NCBI GenBank assembly: GCA_904397895.1
Contig: CAJFOZ010000043.1
Coordinates: 1-64,000 of the forward strand
DNA from: an uncultured Clostridia bacterium
GTDB taxonomy: Bacteria; Bacillota; Clostridia; Oscillospirales; Acutalibacteraceae
Direction: 5' to 3'
DNA length: 64,000 bases
In this document: positions 34,360 to 43,081 of the stretch, in pieces
How positions within the stretch are numbered: the stretch's first letter is position 1
How the letters are laid out: each line of letters starts with the position of its first letter
Made by a program: the position numbers and the translations under genes
The notes under the pieces: generated by a model
What the model was told of the DNA's origin: nothing
Database searches by the model: none
Seen by the model: the letters and a program-made list of their open reading frames with translations, nothing else

Positions 34360-35070
34360 ATGGAAAAACAAGAGCTTTTGTATGAGGGCAAAGCCAAAAA
34401 AGTCTATCGAACCGACAATCCGGATCTCTACATTGTAGACTATAAGGATGATGCCACTGCGTTCGACGGCCTCAAAAAAGGCAGCATTGCCGGTAAAGGT
34501 GTGGTCAACAACCGCATGTCCAACCTGATGTGCCAGATGCTTCAGAAGGCCGGTATCCCCACCCACTTTGTGGAGGAATTATCCGATCGTGAAACCCTTG
34601 TGAAACGTGTGAAAATTGTCCCGCTGGAGGTCATTGTCCGCAACATTGCCGCCGGCAGCTTCTCCAAACGCTTTGGCGTGGAAGAGGGGACCCCATTAAA
34701 ATGCCCCACTTTGGAATTCTGCCTCAAGGACGACGATCTTCACGACCCTATGATCAACGGTTACCACATCCTGGCCCTGGGTCTGGCTACCCAGAATGAA
34801 TTGGATGTTATTTCCGCCTATACCTTCCAGATCAATAAGATCATGAAGGAATTCTTTCTTTCCATCGGCATCGAGCTGGTGGACTTTAAACTGGAGTTCG
34901 GCAAGTTGGATGACGGCACCATCATCCTGGCCGATGAAATCTCCCCCGACACCTGCCGCCTTTGGGACAGCAAAACCCATGAAAAGCTGGATAAAGACCG
35001 TTTCCGCCGCGATCTTGGCGGTGTGGAAGAGGCCTATTTGGAGGTCATGAAGCGCATCGGCCTCAACTAA
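34360..35070 (+). CDS. purC: Phosphoribosylaminoimidazole-succinocarboxamide synthase (SAICAR synthase)
   Basis: This 236-residue enzyme joins aspartate to CAIR in purine synthesis. Family motifs are LLYEGKAKKVY (ATP loop), GKGVVNNRMSN, VEVIVRNIAAGS-like EVIVRNIAAGSFSKR, LADEISPDTCRLWD and a late SxPY-equivalent region. GGGAGGGA about 10 bases upstream of 34360 supports this ATG over the longer frame at 34309. It stands alone with its own promoter, 121 bases before purF. Confidence 0.97.
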   Translation: MEKQELLYEGKAKKVYRTDNPDLYIVDYKDDATAFDGLKKGSIAGKGVVNNRMSNLMCQMLQKAGIPTHFVEELSDRETLVKRVKIVPLEVIVRNIAAGSFSKRFGVEEGTPLKCPTLEFCLKDDDLHDPMINGYHILALGLATQNELDVISAYTFQINKIMKEFFLSIGIELVDFKLEFGKLDDGTIILADEISPDTCRLWDSKTHEKLDKDRFRRDLGGVEEAYLEVMKRIGLN

Positions 35071-35191
35071 AAGCCTTTACTAACACATCTATTTCTCGGC
35101 ACAGCGGCGCAAGTGGGAAAGGCAGCATCGCCGTGCCGCGGTGTTCGCCTTTCCCATTGTTTTGTCACGAACAGGAGGTTTATTTAACGTG

Positions 35192-36625
35192 ATGTCTGAT
35201 CTTCAAGGTTCCTTGCCCTTTGACAATAAACTGCATGAGGAGTGCGGTATCTTTGGCGTCTTTGGTTGCGATGACCAGGAAACAGCTTATAATATTTACA
35301 GCGGCCTCTTTGCCTTGCAGCATCGCGGCCAGGAAAGCTGTGGTATGGCTGTCAATAACAACGGCGTTGTTTCGTCCCATAAGGATATGGGGCTGGTCAA
35401 TGATGTCTTTAATAAGGATATTTTGGAAAAGCTCCCCGGCCAGATGGGCATCGGCCACGTGCGCTACTCTACCACCGGCTGTTCCATGCGGGAAAATACC
35501 CAGCCTCTGGTTCTCAAGTATATCAAAGGCTCGTTATCCATCGCCCACAACGGCAACCTGACCAACACCAACGAGTTGCGGGATGAATTGGAACGCACTG
35601 GCGCCATCTTCCAAACTACCACCGATTCTGAGGTTATGGCTTATCTCATCGCCCGGGAACGGGTCAACTGCGGCTCGGTGGAGGAGGCGGTACGCCGTAC
35701 TATGCCTCGTATCAAGGGCGCTTACTCTTTGCTGGTCATGAGCCCCCGCAAATTGATTGCCGCCCGTGACCCCCACGGTTTCCGCCCCTTGGTCATTGGC
35801 CAGCTGGACAATGCTTGGGTGTTTGCGTCGGAAACTTGCGCTCTGGATGTCGTAGGGGCGGTGTATGTCCGTGATGTGGAGCCGGGTGAAATCGTCATTG
35901 CCGACGAGCACGGCCTCACCTCCATCAAAACCGAGACGCCGGAAAAAACCTCTTTCTGCATCTTTGAATATATCTATTTCGCCCGGCCGGATAGTCAGAT
36001 CAACGGCCTGAGCGTTTACGAAGCCCGTCAGGAATCGGGCCGCATCCTGGCCCGTCAGCATCCGGTGGAGGCTGATCTGGTCATCGGCGTGCCGGAATCG
36101 GGCATTGACGCCGCCATCGGCTACAGCCAAGCTTCGGGCATCCCCTATGGCAAGGGCTTTGTCAAGAACAACTATGTGGGCCGTACCTTCATCAAGCCCC
36201 AGCAGAAGCAGCGTGAAAATGCCGTCCGCCTGAAGCTCAACGTGTTGGGCAACACCGTGCGTGGCAAGCGGGTGGTCATGCTGGACGACTCCATCGTCCG
36301 CGGCACCACTTCGGCTCGACTTGTCCACATGCTGAAAAACGCCGGCGCTACGGAAGTACACGTGCGCATCAGTTCCCCTCCCTTCCTGTGGCCCTGCTAC
36401 TTTGGTACAGACGTCCCGGAACGCAGCCAGCTTTCCGCCGTCCGCAACTCCCTGGACGAGATCTGCCGCAGCCTAGGCGCCGATTCCCTGGGCTATCTGG
36501 AACTCAGCTCCCTCAAAGAGATGCTGTGCGGCCGCGAGATCGACTTCTGCGACGCCTGCTTCTCGGGCAATTATCCGGTGGAGCCGCCTAAGTCGAGCGC
36601 TACTATGGATCAGTTTGTCAAGTAA
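35192..36625 (+). CDS. purF: Amidophosphoribosyltransferase
   Basis: PurF (477 residues) commits PRPP to purines using glutamine. The Ntn-type glutaminase Cys follows a 17-residue propeptide (HEE, then CGIFGVFG at Cys18), which must be cleaved. The PRPP loop is VVMLDDSIVRGTTS. The C-terminal CDACFSGNYP supplies cysteines of the [4Fe-4S] cluster found in the Bacillus-type enzyme, known to make it oxygen-labile. AGGAGG is 13 bases before this ATG and 10 before a GTG directly in front of it, so either may be used. A terminator follows. Confidence 0.97.
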   Translation: MSDLQGSLPFDNKLHEECGIFGVFGCDDQETAYNIYSGLFALQHRGQESCGMAVNNNGVVSSHKDMGLVNDVFNKDILEKLPGQMGIGHVRYSTTGCSMRENTQPLVLKYIKGSLSIAHNGNLTNTNELRDELERTGAIFQTTTDSEVMAYLIARERVNCGSVEEAVRRTMPRIKGAYSLLVMSPRKLIAARDPHGFRPLVIGQLDNAWVFASETCALDVVGAVYVRDVEPGEIVIADEHGLTSIKTETPEKTSFCIFEYIYFARPDSQINGLSVYEARQESGRILARQHPVEADLVIGVPESGIDAAIGYSQASGIPYGKGFVKNNYVGRTFIKPQQKQRENAVRLKLNVLGNTVRGKRVVMLDDSIVRGTTSARLVHMLKNAGATEVHVRISSPPFLWPCYFGTDVPERSQLSAVRNSLDEICRSLGADSLGYLELSSLKEMLCGREIDFCDACFSGNYPVEPPKSSATMDQFVK

Positions 36626-36641
36626 ATAAGCCGTCGTAGAG

Positions 36642-36690
36642 GCCGGTGAAAGGGGACTTTAGGTCTAATTCACCGGCTTCTTTTGCTTTT
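36642..36690 (+). terminator. Terminator after purF
   Basis: GCCGGTGAA pairs with TTCACCGGC, with an inner GACT/GGTC stem in the loop, followed by TTCTTTTGCTTTTTTT. Confidence 0.8.
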
Positions 36691-36695
36691 TTTGC

Positions 36696-36724
36696 TTTAC
36701 AAAAATAGGGATTGGCCCTATAAT
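36696..36724 (+). promoter_or_regulatory. Promoter of purB
   Basis: TTTACA (36696-36701), a 17-base spacer and TATAAT (36719-36724). ATAGGG-ATTGG-CCCTAT overlaps the spacer and the -10, a possible operator. Confidence 0.75.
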
Positions 36725-36801
36725 TAAAATCTGTATGGAAAAATATCCAAGTAGTCCTATCTTTACGGCTGTTTGGGTCTAGCGCAGGAGGTTTGATTTT
36801 T

Positions 36802-38232
36802 GTGAAAAATCGTTACGAAAGCCCTCTTGGATCGAGGTATGCAAGCGAAGAGATGCTTTATCTCTTTTCCCCTGATAAAAAATTCCGGACCTGGCGCAAG
36901 CTGTGGATCGCCTTGGCCGAGGCTGAACATGAGTTGGGCCTCCCGGTAACACAGGAACAGATCGACGAACTCAAAGCCCATCAGGATGATATCAACTACG
37001 ATGTGGCCGAGGCAAGGGAACGGGAAGTGCGTCACGACGTCATGTCCCATGTATATGCCTACGGCCAGCAGTGCCCTAAGGCCCGTCCTATTATTCATCT
37101 GGGCGCCACCTCCTGCTATGTGGGGGACAACACCGATCTGATCCTTATGCACGAAGCCACCCAGCTTATCCTGCAAAAGCTGGTTACCCTCATCGGCGTA
37201 CTGGCTAAATTTGCCGATCAATATAAGGATCTCCCCACCCTGGCCTTTACCCATTTCCAACCGGCCCAGCCCACCACCGTGGGCAAACGCGCTACATTGT
37301 GGATGCAGGAGCTTCTTTTGGATCTGGAAGAGGTGGAGCATGTCCTCAGCACGGTAAAGCTGCTGGGTTCCAAAGGCACCACCGGTACCCAGGCCTCCTT
37401 CCTGGAACTGTTTGAAGGCGACCATGAAAAGGTTCGTGCCCTGGACCGCAAGATCGCGGAAAAGATGGGGTATCAGGGTGTTTATCCGGTATCCGGCCAG
37501 ACCTATTCCCGCAAGGTGGACAGCCGGTATCTCAACATGCTGTCGGGCATCGCCCAGTCGGCCTGCAAGTTCAGCAACGACATCCGTCTCCTCCAGCATC
37601 TCAAAGAGGTGGAGGAGCCTTTTGAAAAACATCAGATAGGTTCGTCGGCCATGGCCTACAAACGCAATCCCATGCGCAGCGAACGCATCGCTTCCCTGTC
37701 CCGTTACGTCATGGCCGACACCCTCAATCCCGCTATGACGGCCGCCACCCAGTGGTTTGAGCGCACGTTGGACGATTCGGCCAACAAACGCATCAGCGTT
37801 CCAGAGGCTTTCCTGGCGGTGGACGCCATCTTGAGCCTGTACATCAACGTGGCCGACGGTTTGGTAGTGTATCCCAAGGTCATCGCCCAGCATCTGAACC
37901 GGGAGCTTCCCTTTATGGCCACGGAAAATATTATGATGGATGCCGTCAAACGGGGCGGCGACCGTCAGGAACTGCATGAACACATCCGCGTCCACTCCAT
38001 GGAAGCCGGGCGTGTGGTCAAGCAGGAGGGCGGCGAAAACAACCTGTTGGAACTCATCGCCGCCGACCCCATCTTCGGCATGACATTGCCGGAACTTCAT
38101 GCCCTCCTGAAGCCGGAACAGTATGTTGGCCGTTCCCCTCGCCAGGTCACTGAGTTCCTGGAGGAGGCTGTGGCCCCTGTTTTGGAAAAATACAAGGATT
38201 TGCAGCAGGTTCATGACGAAGTCCGCTGCTAA
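36802..38232 (+). CDS. purB: Adenylosuccinate lyase
   Basis: PurB (476 residues) releases fumarate from SAICAR and from adenylosuccinate. The superfamily signature SSAMAYKRNPMRSE and the catalytic His region (HLGATSCYVGDN, THFQPAQPTTVGKR) are present. GTG at 36802 is chosen because AGGAGG lies 10 bases upstream. The TTG at 36793 would be only one base from it. It lies 113 bases before purA, and the two supply both steps from IMP to AMP. Confidence 0.96.
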   Translation: MKNRYESPLGSRYASEEMLYLFSPDKKFRTWRKLWIALAEAEHELGLPVTQEQIDELKAHQDDINYDVAEAREREVRHDVMSHVYAYGQQCPKARPIIHLGATSCYVGDNTDLILMHEATQLILQKLVTLIGVLAKFADQYKDLPTLAFTHFQPAQPTTVGKRATLWMQELLLDLEEVEHVLSTVKLLGSKGTTGTQASFLELFEGDHEKVRALDRKIAEKMGYQGVYPVSGQTYSRKVDSRYLNMLSGIAQSACKFSNDIRLLQHLKEVEEPFEKHQIGSSAMAYKRNPMRSERIASLSRYVMADTLNPAMTAATQWFERTLDDSANKRISVPEAFLAVDAILSLYINVADGLVVYPKVIAQHLNRELPFMATENIMMDAVKRGGDRQELHEHIRVHSMEAGRVVKQEGGENNLLELIAADPIFGMTLPELHALLKPEQYVGRSPRQVTEFLEEAVAPVLEKYKDLQQVHDEVRC

Positions 38233-38345
38233 CGTGGATCAAATACCGCGTTTCTTCATATCCTAGTGTCAAAGGGCTTTTGCCGGCACAGGACTGTTTT
38301 GGACTTTTTGAAATCACTGAATAACAAACAAGGAGTGTCACCATT

Positions 38346-39626
38346 ATGGTAAAAGCAATCGTCGGCGCCAACTGGGGCGACGAGGGAAAAGGTAAAATCA
38401 CCGATATGTTTGCCGCTCAGTCGGATGTGGTAGTCCGTTTTCAAGGCGGCGCCAATGCCGGCCATACCATCATCAACCACTACGGCAAATTCGCCCTGCA
38501 CCTGTTGCCCTCCGGCTCCTTCCACTCCCATATTACCAACGTCATCGGCAACGGCGTAGCCCTCAATATCCCCGCCCTCTTTAAGGAGATGCAGGAAATC
38601 ATCGATCGGGGCGTCCCGGCTCCCAAACTTCTGATCTCCGATCGGGCTCAGATTGTCATGCCCTACCACGTGCTGTTTGACCAGTACGAGGAAGAACGCC
38701 TTTCCTCTCACAGTTTTGGTTCCACCAAGTCGGGGATCGCCCCCTTCTATTCGGATAAATTCGCCAAGGTGGGGTTCCAGGTCTGCGAGCTGTTCGACGA
38801 AAAGGCTCTGCGTGAAAAATTAGAGCGTGTCATCGTCCCCAAGAACATTCTGCTGGAGCATCTGTATCACAAGCCCCTGTTGAATGTCGACGAGCTGTTT
38901 GATCAGATGATGCAGTATCGCGATATGGTCGCCCCCTATGTGGGCAACCTGCATGAATTCATGCAGCAGGCTCTCAAAGAAAACAAAAACATCCTGTTGG
39001 AAGGCCAGTTGGGCGCCCTCAAGGATCCGGATTGGGGTATTTATCCCATGGTGACCTCCTCCAACTCCATCGCCGGATATGGCGCTGTGGGCGCCGGCAT
39101 CCCGCCCTACGCCATCACCGACATCTGCACCGTTGTTAAAGCTTACTCCAGTTCTGTAGGCGGCGGCGCCTTCGTCAGCGAGATTTTTGGCGACGAGGCC
39201 GACAAGCTGCGCAACCACGGCGGCGACGGCGGTGAATACGGCGCTACTACCGGTCGCCCCCGCCGTATGGGCTGGTTCGACTGTGTCGCCTCCCGCTACG
39301 GCTGTAAGGTCCAGGGTACCACCCAGGCCGTGTTGACGGTGCTGGATGCTCTCAGCTATCTGGAGGAAATCCCGGTGTGCGTCGCTTATGAGATCGACGG
39401 CAAGGTCACCAAGGAATTCCCCACCACCCCCATGCTGGAAAAGGCCAAACCCGTGTTGGAAGTTCTTCCCGGCTGGCACGAGGACATCCGCGGCGTCAAG
39501 CGCTTTGAAGACCTGCCGGAGAATGCAAAAGCCTATGTCAAGTTTATCGAAAAGGCCATCGATACCCCCATTACCATGGTATCCAACGGCCCCGGCCGCG
39601 ATGACATCTTGATTGTCAATGAGTAA
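38346..39626 (+). CDS. purA: Adenylosuccinate synthetase
   Basis: PurA (426 residues) makes adenylosuccinate from IMP and aspartate with GTP. It has the N-terminal NWGDEGKGK loop with catalytic Asp, GANAGHT with catalytic His, the SNSIAGYGAVGAGIPP segment, TTGRPRRMGWFD and a final SNGPGRDD. AAGGAG precedes the ATG. It is followed after 64 bases by glmS, with no intervening terminator. Confidence 0.97.
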   Translation: MVKAIVGANWGDEGKGKITDMFAAQSDVVVRFQGGANAGHTIINHYGKFALHLLPSGSFHSHITNVIGNGVALNIPALFKEMQEIIDRGVPAPKLLISDRAQIVMPYHVLFDQYEEERLSSHSFGSTKSGIAPFYSDKFAKVGFQVCELFDEKALREKLERVIVPKNILLEHLYHKPLLNVDELFDQMMQYRDMVAPYVGNLHEFMQQALKENKNILLEGQLGALKDPDWGIYPMVTSSNSIAGYGAVGAGIPPYAITDICTVVKAYSSSVGGGAFVSEIFGDEADKLRNHGGDGGEYGATTGRPRRMGWFDCVASRYGCKVQGTTQAVLTVLDALSYLEEIPVCVAYEIDGKVTKEFPTTPMLEKAKPVLEVLPGWHEDIRGVKRFEDLPENAKAYVKFIEKAIDTPITMVSNGPGRDDILIVNE

Positions 39627-39690
39627 GGCTCTGTTTTCCATGGGCACCATTGCTTTGTCATTTGCCATTCGCTAGGAGGTTTCTGTATTT

Positions 39691-41517
39691 ATGTGTGGTA
39701 TTGTAGGATATGTGGGCAAAAGCCAAGCCGCCCCCATTTTACTAGACGGCCTGTCAAAGCTGGAGTACCGCGGCTATGATTCGGCCGGCGTGGCTGTTTA
39801 CAGCGACGATCATATTGAAGTTGTCAAGGCCAAGGGACGTCTCAAGGTGCTCAGCGATATGCTGGACGGCGGCAAGAATCTGCCTGGTACCGTGGGCATC
39901 GGCCATACCCGTTGGGCCACCCATGGCGAACCGTCGGACATCAATTCCCATCCTCACATCAGTGGGGACGGCCGTTTCGCTGTGGTACACAATGGCATTA
40001 TTGAAAACTACCTGGTTTTAAAAAATAGGTTGATCGAAAAGGGTTTCCATTTTGTATCGGAAACCGATACCGAGGTCATCGCCCACCTGGTGGAATATTA
40101 CTACAAAGGCGATATTATGGACACCATGCGCAGCCTCCTGAACGCTATGGAAGGCTCTTATGCCCTAGGTATTATCCGGGCCGACAAGCCGGATGAAATC
40201 GTGGCGGTGCGCAAGGATAGCCCCCTCATTGTGGGCCTATCGGACGAGGGCAACTTTATCGCCTCCGATATCCCGGCCCTGCTCAACTATACCCGGGACA
40301 TCTATCATCTGGATGAAAAGGAGATTGTCATCCTGCGCCAAGATGGCGTGTCCATCTACAACATGGACGGCGAACCGGTGAACAAACAGGTCTTCCATGT
40401 GGATTGGGACGTATCTGCTGCTGAAAAGGGCGGGTACGAGCATTTCATGATCAAGGAGATCATGGAACAGCCCAAAGCATTAGCCGACACGTTAAAACCC
40501 CGCATTCAGGACGGAAGGGTGGTTCTGGACGACATCAAGTTGACGGCTGAGGATCTGAAAGACATCCACAAGATCGACATTGTGGCCTGTGGCTCGGCCT
40601 ATCACACCGGTGTGGTGGGCAAGTACGTCATTGAGGAACTGACCCGTAAACCGGTAGAGGTGGATTTGGCCTCGGAATTTAGGTACCGTTCCCCTATTTT
40701 GGATCAGCACACATTGGTTATCATCATCAGCCAATCGGGTGAGACTGCCGACACCTTAGCCGCCCTTCGATATGCAAAGGAGCAGGGCGCCAGGACATTG
40801 TCCATCGTCAATGTGGTGGGCAGTTCCATCGCCAACCAGTCGGACGATGTGCTCTATACCTGGGCTGGCCCGGAAATCGCCGTGGCCACCACCAAAGCCT
40901 ATTCCTGCCAATTGGGTGTTTTGTATCTGCTGGCCCTGTACATCGGCGACCTATTGGGTACCATCCCGGAGGATGTTTACCGGGATTACGTGGCGGAACT
41001 CCTCCTCCTGCCGGATAAAATCCAGAGCATTTTGGATCATAAGGAGGATATCCAGTATTTTGCCTCCCGCAACTATGGCGCAAAAGACGTCTTCTTCATT
41101 GGCCGCAATGTAGACTATGCTTTGACCCTGGAGGGTTCCCTTAAACTCAAGGAGATTTCCTATATTCACTCCGAGGCCTATGCCGCCGGCGAGTTAAAGC
41201 ACGGCACCATTTCCCTCATCGAGGACGGTACTCTGGTCATCGCGGTGGCTACGTTGGACCGTCTTTTTGACAAGACCATGTCCAATGTCCGGGAAGTCAA
41301 AGCCCGCGGCGCTTACGTCCTGGGCCTCACTACTGAACACAATCAGAAAATTGAGCAATCCTGTGACTTTGTATTCTACATTCCCGAGACACTGGATTTG
41401 CTGCTGCCTTCTTTGGCAGTCATCCCGCTGCAAATCTTCAGCTATTACATGGCGTTGATGAAGGGATGCGACATCGATAAACCCCGTAACCTGGCCAAGA
41501 GTGTCACGGTGGAATAA
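39691..41517 (+). CDS. glmS: Glutamine-fructose-6-phosphate aminotransferase
   Basis: GlmS (608 residues) starts amino-sugar and cell-wall synthesis by making glucosamine 6-phosphate. The glutaminase nucleophile is Cys2 (MCGIVGYVG). The N-terminal Ntn domain ends near 240, and two SIS domains follow (ACGSAYHTG, SQSGETADT). The C-terminus PRNLAKSVTVE is the usual one. AGGAGG stands upstream. The leader is only 64 bases after purA, and no glmS ribozyme is present, so control differs from the Bacillus arrangement. Confidence 0.97.
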   Translation: MCGIVGYVGKSQAAPILLDGLSKLEYRGYDSAGVAVYSDDHIEVVKAKGRLKVLSDMLDGGKNLPGTVGIGHTRWATHGEPSDINSHPHISGDGRFAVVHNGIIENYLVLKNRLIEKGFHFVSETDTEVIAHLVEYYYKGDIMDTMRSLLNAMEGSYALGIIRADKPDEIVAVRKDSPLIVGLSDEGNFIASDIPALLNYTRDIYHLDEKEIVILRQDGVSIYNMDGEPVNKQVFHVDWDVSAAEKGGYEHFMIKEIMEQPKALADTLKPRIQDGRVVLDDIKLTAEDLKDIHKIDIVACGSAYHTGVVGKYVIEELTRKPVEVDLASEFRYRSPILDQHTLVIIISQSGETADTLAALRYAKEQGARTLSIVNVVGSSIANQSDDVLYTWAGPEIAVATTKAYSCQLGVLYLLALYIGDLLGTIPEDVYRDYVAELLLLPDKIQSILDHKEDIQYFASRNYGAKDVFFIGRNVDYALTLEGSLKLKEISYIHSEAYAAGELKHGTISLIEDGTLVIAVATLDRLFDKTMSNVREVKARGAYVLGLTTEHNQKIEQSCDFVFYIPETLDLLLPSLAVIPLQIFSYYMALMKGCDIDKPRNLAKSVTVE

Positions 41518-41537
41518 TCCTAAGCATAAATTATCCG

Positions 41538-41580
41538 TGCGCCTGGATCTCCTTCTACTTTTGGGATCCGGGCGCATTTT
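41538..41580 (+). terminator. Terminator after glmS
   Basis: TGCGCCTGGATC pairs with GATCCGGGCGCA (one G-T pair) and is followed by TTTT. Confidence 0.85.
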
Positions 41581-41713
41581 CTGCGTAAGGCACCGTTCCG
41601 GACGTTGGATGGACATCCCTGGGGCGGCTTCATTTTTTCCGTCTTGATCGAAACATACAAACCATGATAAGATAAAAAACAGGTAGGAATTATAGGGAAA
41701 AGGGGGCATATCC

Positions 41714-42229
41714 TTGAATCTTATGCTCAGGCAATGCACGCCGGAGGACGTTTATACCCTGAAAGATATTTCATGCGAAACATTCCGAGATGCTTTTGCC
41801 GACAAAAATAGGCCGTCTGAATTGCAGGCCCATCTGGATAAGGCCTACGACCTAAAAAAACTGCATCAGGAACTATCCAATGTACATTCCCAGTTTTATT
41901 TTCTATACGCCGACGGTGTATTGGCCGGTTATCTGAAGTGCAACGAAGCGCCTGCTCAAACGGAAATTCACGATGACAATTCTTTGGAAATCGAGCGAAT
42001 CTATATTATACAGGAATTTCAGGGGCATGGATTAGGCGGGTTTCTCATTAATAAAGCCATTGAGATGGCCCAAATGGGGAAAAAGCACTACCTCTGGCTG
42101 GGCGTATGGGAGAAAAACCAAAAGGCTATTTCGTTTTATACAAAACACGGTTTTTATAAAATCGGTTCCCATCCCTTTTTTGTGGGTGACGATGAACAAA
42201 CCGATTATATAATGCGTAAAGACTTGTGA
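41714..42229 (+). CDS. GNAT-family N-acetyltransferase (PaiA-like)
   Basis: This 171-residue acetyl-CoA-dependent acetyltransferase has the acetyl-CoA loop in QEFQGHGLGGFLINKA, preceded by the beta-strand LEIERIYI. The C-terminal LGVWEKNQKAISFYTKHGF is typical of the family. The overall pattern (RQCTPEDVYTLKDIS, DKAYDLKKL, SQFYFLYADG) resembles the polyamine acetyltransferase PaiA, but the substrate is not certain. The TTG at 41714 has AGGGGG seven bases upstream. An ATG at 41723 is the alternative. It is a single gene between two terminators. Confidence 0.88.
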   Translation: MNLMLRQCTPEDVYTLKDISCETFRDAFADKNRPSELQAHLDKAYDLKKLHQELSNVHSQFYFLYADGVLAGYLKCNEAPAQTEIHDDNSLEIERIYIIQEFQGHGLGGFLINKAIEMAQMGKKHYLWLGVWEKNQKAISFYTKHGFYKIGSHPFFVGDDEQTDYIMRKDL

Positions 42230-42238
42230 TGCCGTGTG

Positions 42239-42273
42239 GAGGGGCCGTCTGGAAATAGGACGGCCCCTCTATT
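42239..42273 (+). terminator. Terminator after the acetyltransferase gene
   Basis: GAGGGGCCGTC pairs with GACGGCCCCTC around a 9-base loop, followed by TATTTG. Confidence 0.85.
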
Positions 42274-42303
42274 TGTACCCGGAGATGTGTGTCCTTCTGG
42301 GCA

Positions 42304-42333
42304 TTGACAACCATTGCGCGAAACGTGTATAAT
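42304..42333 (+). promoter_or_regulatory. Strong promoter upstream of the leader peptide and membrane protein
   Basis: Consensus TTGACA (42304-42309), an 18-base spacer and consensus TATAAT (42328-42333). It should start a transcript near 42340 that covers the small peptide, the membrane protein and possibly guaA. Confidence 0.85.
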
Positions 42334-42367
42334 TAAATACATATTTGTAATTTCGGAGGTGCTGGTT

Positions 42368-42397
42368 GTGTCGTACAACCGGTATTCTTGTTGTTGA
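42368..42397 (+). CDS. Possible 9-residue leader peptide ending in Cys-Cys
   Basis: GGAGGT (42355-42360), a 7-base spacer and GTG open a frame encoding MSYNRYSCC and then TGA. It is the first good translation start on the transcript from the promoter at 42304-42333 and ends 66 bases before the next gene. The small hairpin GGTTGT-GTCGT-ACAACC covers its start. The strong initiation signals and the terminal Cys-Cys suggest a regulatory upstream frame, for example ribosome stalling that senses cysteine supply. That role is inference, and chance cannot be excluded for so short a frame. Confidence 0.4.
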   Translation: MSYNRYSCC

Positions 42398-42463
42398 GGG
42401 CGAAAAAGTCAAGATTTCTTCTTTGTCCCAGCATCAGGTGAATGATAGACGCGAGGTGGAATT

Positions 42464-43015
42464 GTGTCAGATTTTTTGCAGTCACTCCTGAAGTCCATCG
42501 ACTTTGTAGGCCTCATCGATTTCTTTTTCCACAATCTGGTGTGGATTTGTGCAGGCGGCGCTTTGCTATTGGCATTGCTGCTGGGAATCGGCCTTTTCAA
42601 AGGGAAAAAACGTTGGCTTTGGCGATCCATCCTAATGGGCGTAGCGGTATTGGTTGTGCTCATCGGGATCAAAACCACCAACTTCTATTCGGCTTATACC
42701 GAATACGATGTGGATGCCACCACCAATGAAGTCATCACGGAAACCGGCGATGCCTCCCGTTATGCTGTGGGCCACGATCATCCTCAGCTTGCTAAGGATA
42801 TTGAATTCTTGATTATTGGGGTGGAAGATGTTGACAAATGGGAGGCTGGCCCTCGTCTGTTATCCTGGCAAAAGGTTTATTCCAATGATTCTGGGACAGC
42901 CACTATGACCCGTTATATATTCGTTACAAAAATTAAGGTGGAAACCAAGGACGGTACTTGGGAGGCCAGCGAACTATTTGGCAACACAAGTGCCCAGGTT
43001 GAATATAACGATTAA
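42464..43015 (+). CDS. Membrane protein of unknown function
   Basis: This 183-residue protein has two hydrophobic helices (about 25-45 and 54-72) separated by a short basic loop (KGKKRWLWR). A soluble C-terminal half of about 110 residues contains VGHDHPQLAKDIEFLIIGVEDVDKW and a beta-rich end. GTG with GAGGTGG upstream is the start. I do not recognise the family. It lies 66 bases before guaA with no terminator between, so the two are probably co-transcribed from the strong promoter upstream. Confidence 0.75.
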   Translation: MSDFLQSLLKSIDFVGLIDFFFHNLVWICAGGALLLALLLGIGLFKGKKRWLWRSILMGVAVLVVLIGIKTTNFYSAYTEYDVDATTNEVITETGDASRYAVGHDHPQLAKDIEFLIIGVEDVDKWEAGPRLLSWQKVYSNDSGTATMTRYIFVTKIKVETKDGTWEASELFGNTSAQVEYND

Positions 43016-43081
43016 ACGGTTTATTTTGAATGCTGGAAAATGAAATTGTTTGTTTGGATTGAGTAAAACGGGGGTTATGCA

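Noticed and set aside
39627-39690. glmS ribozyme before glmS
   Set aside because: Only 64 bases separate purA and glmS, and no ribozyme core is visible.
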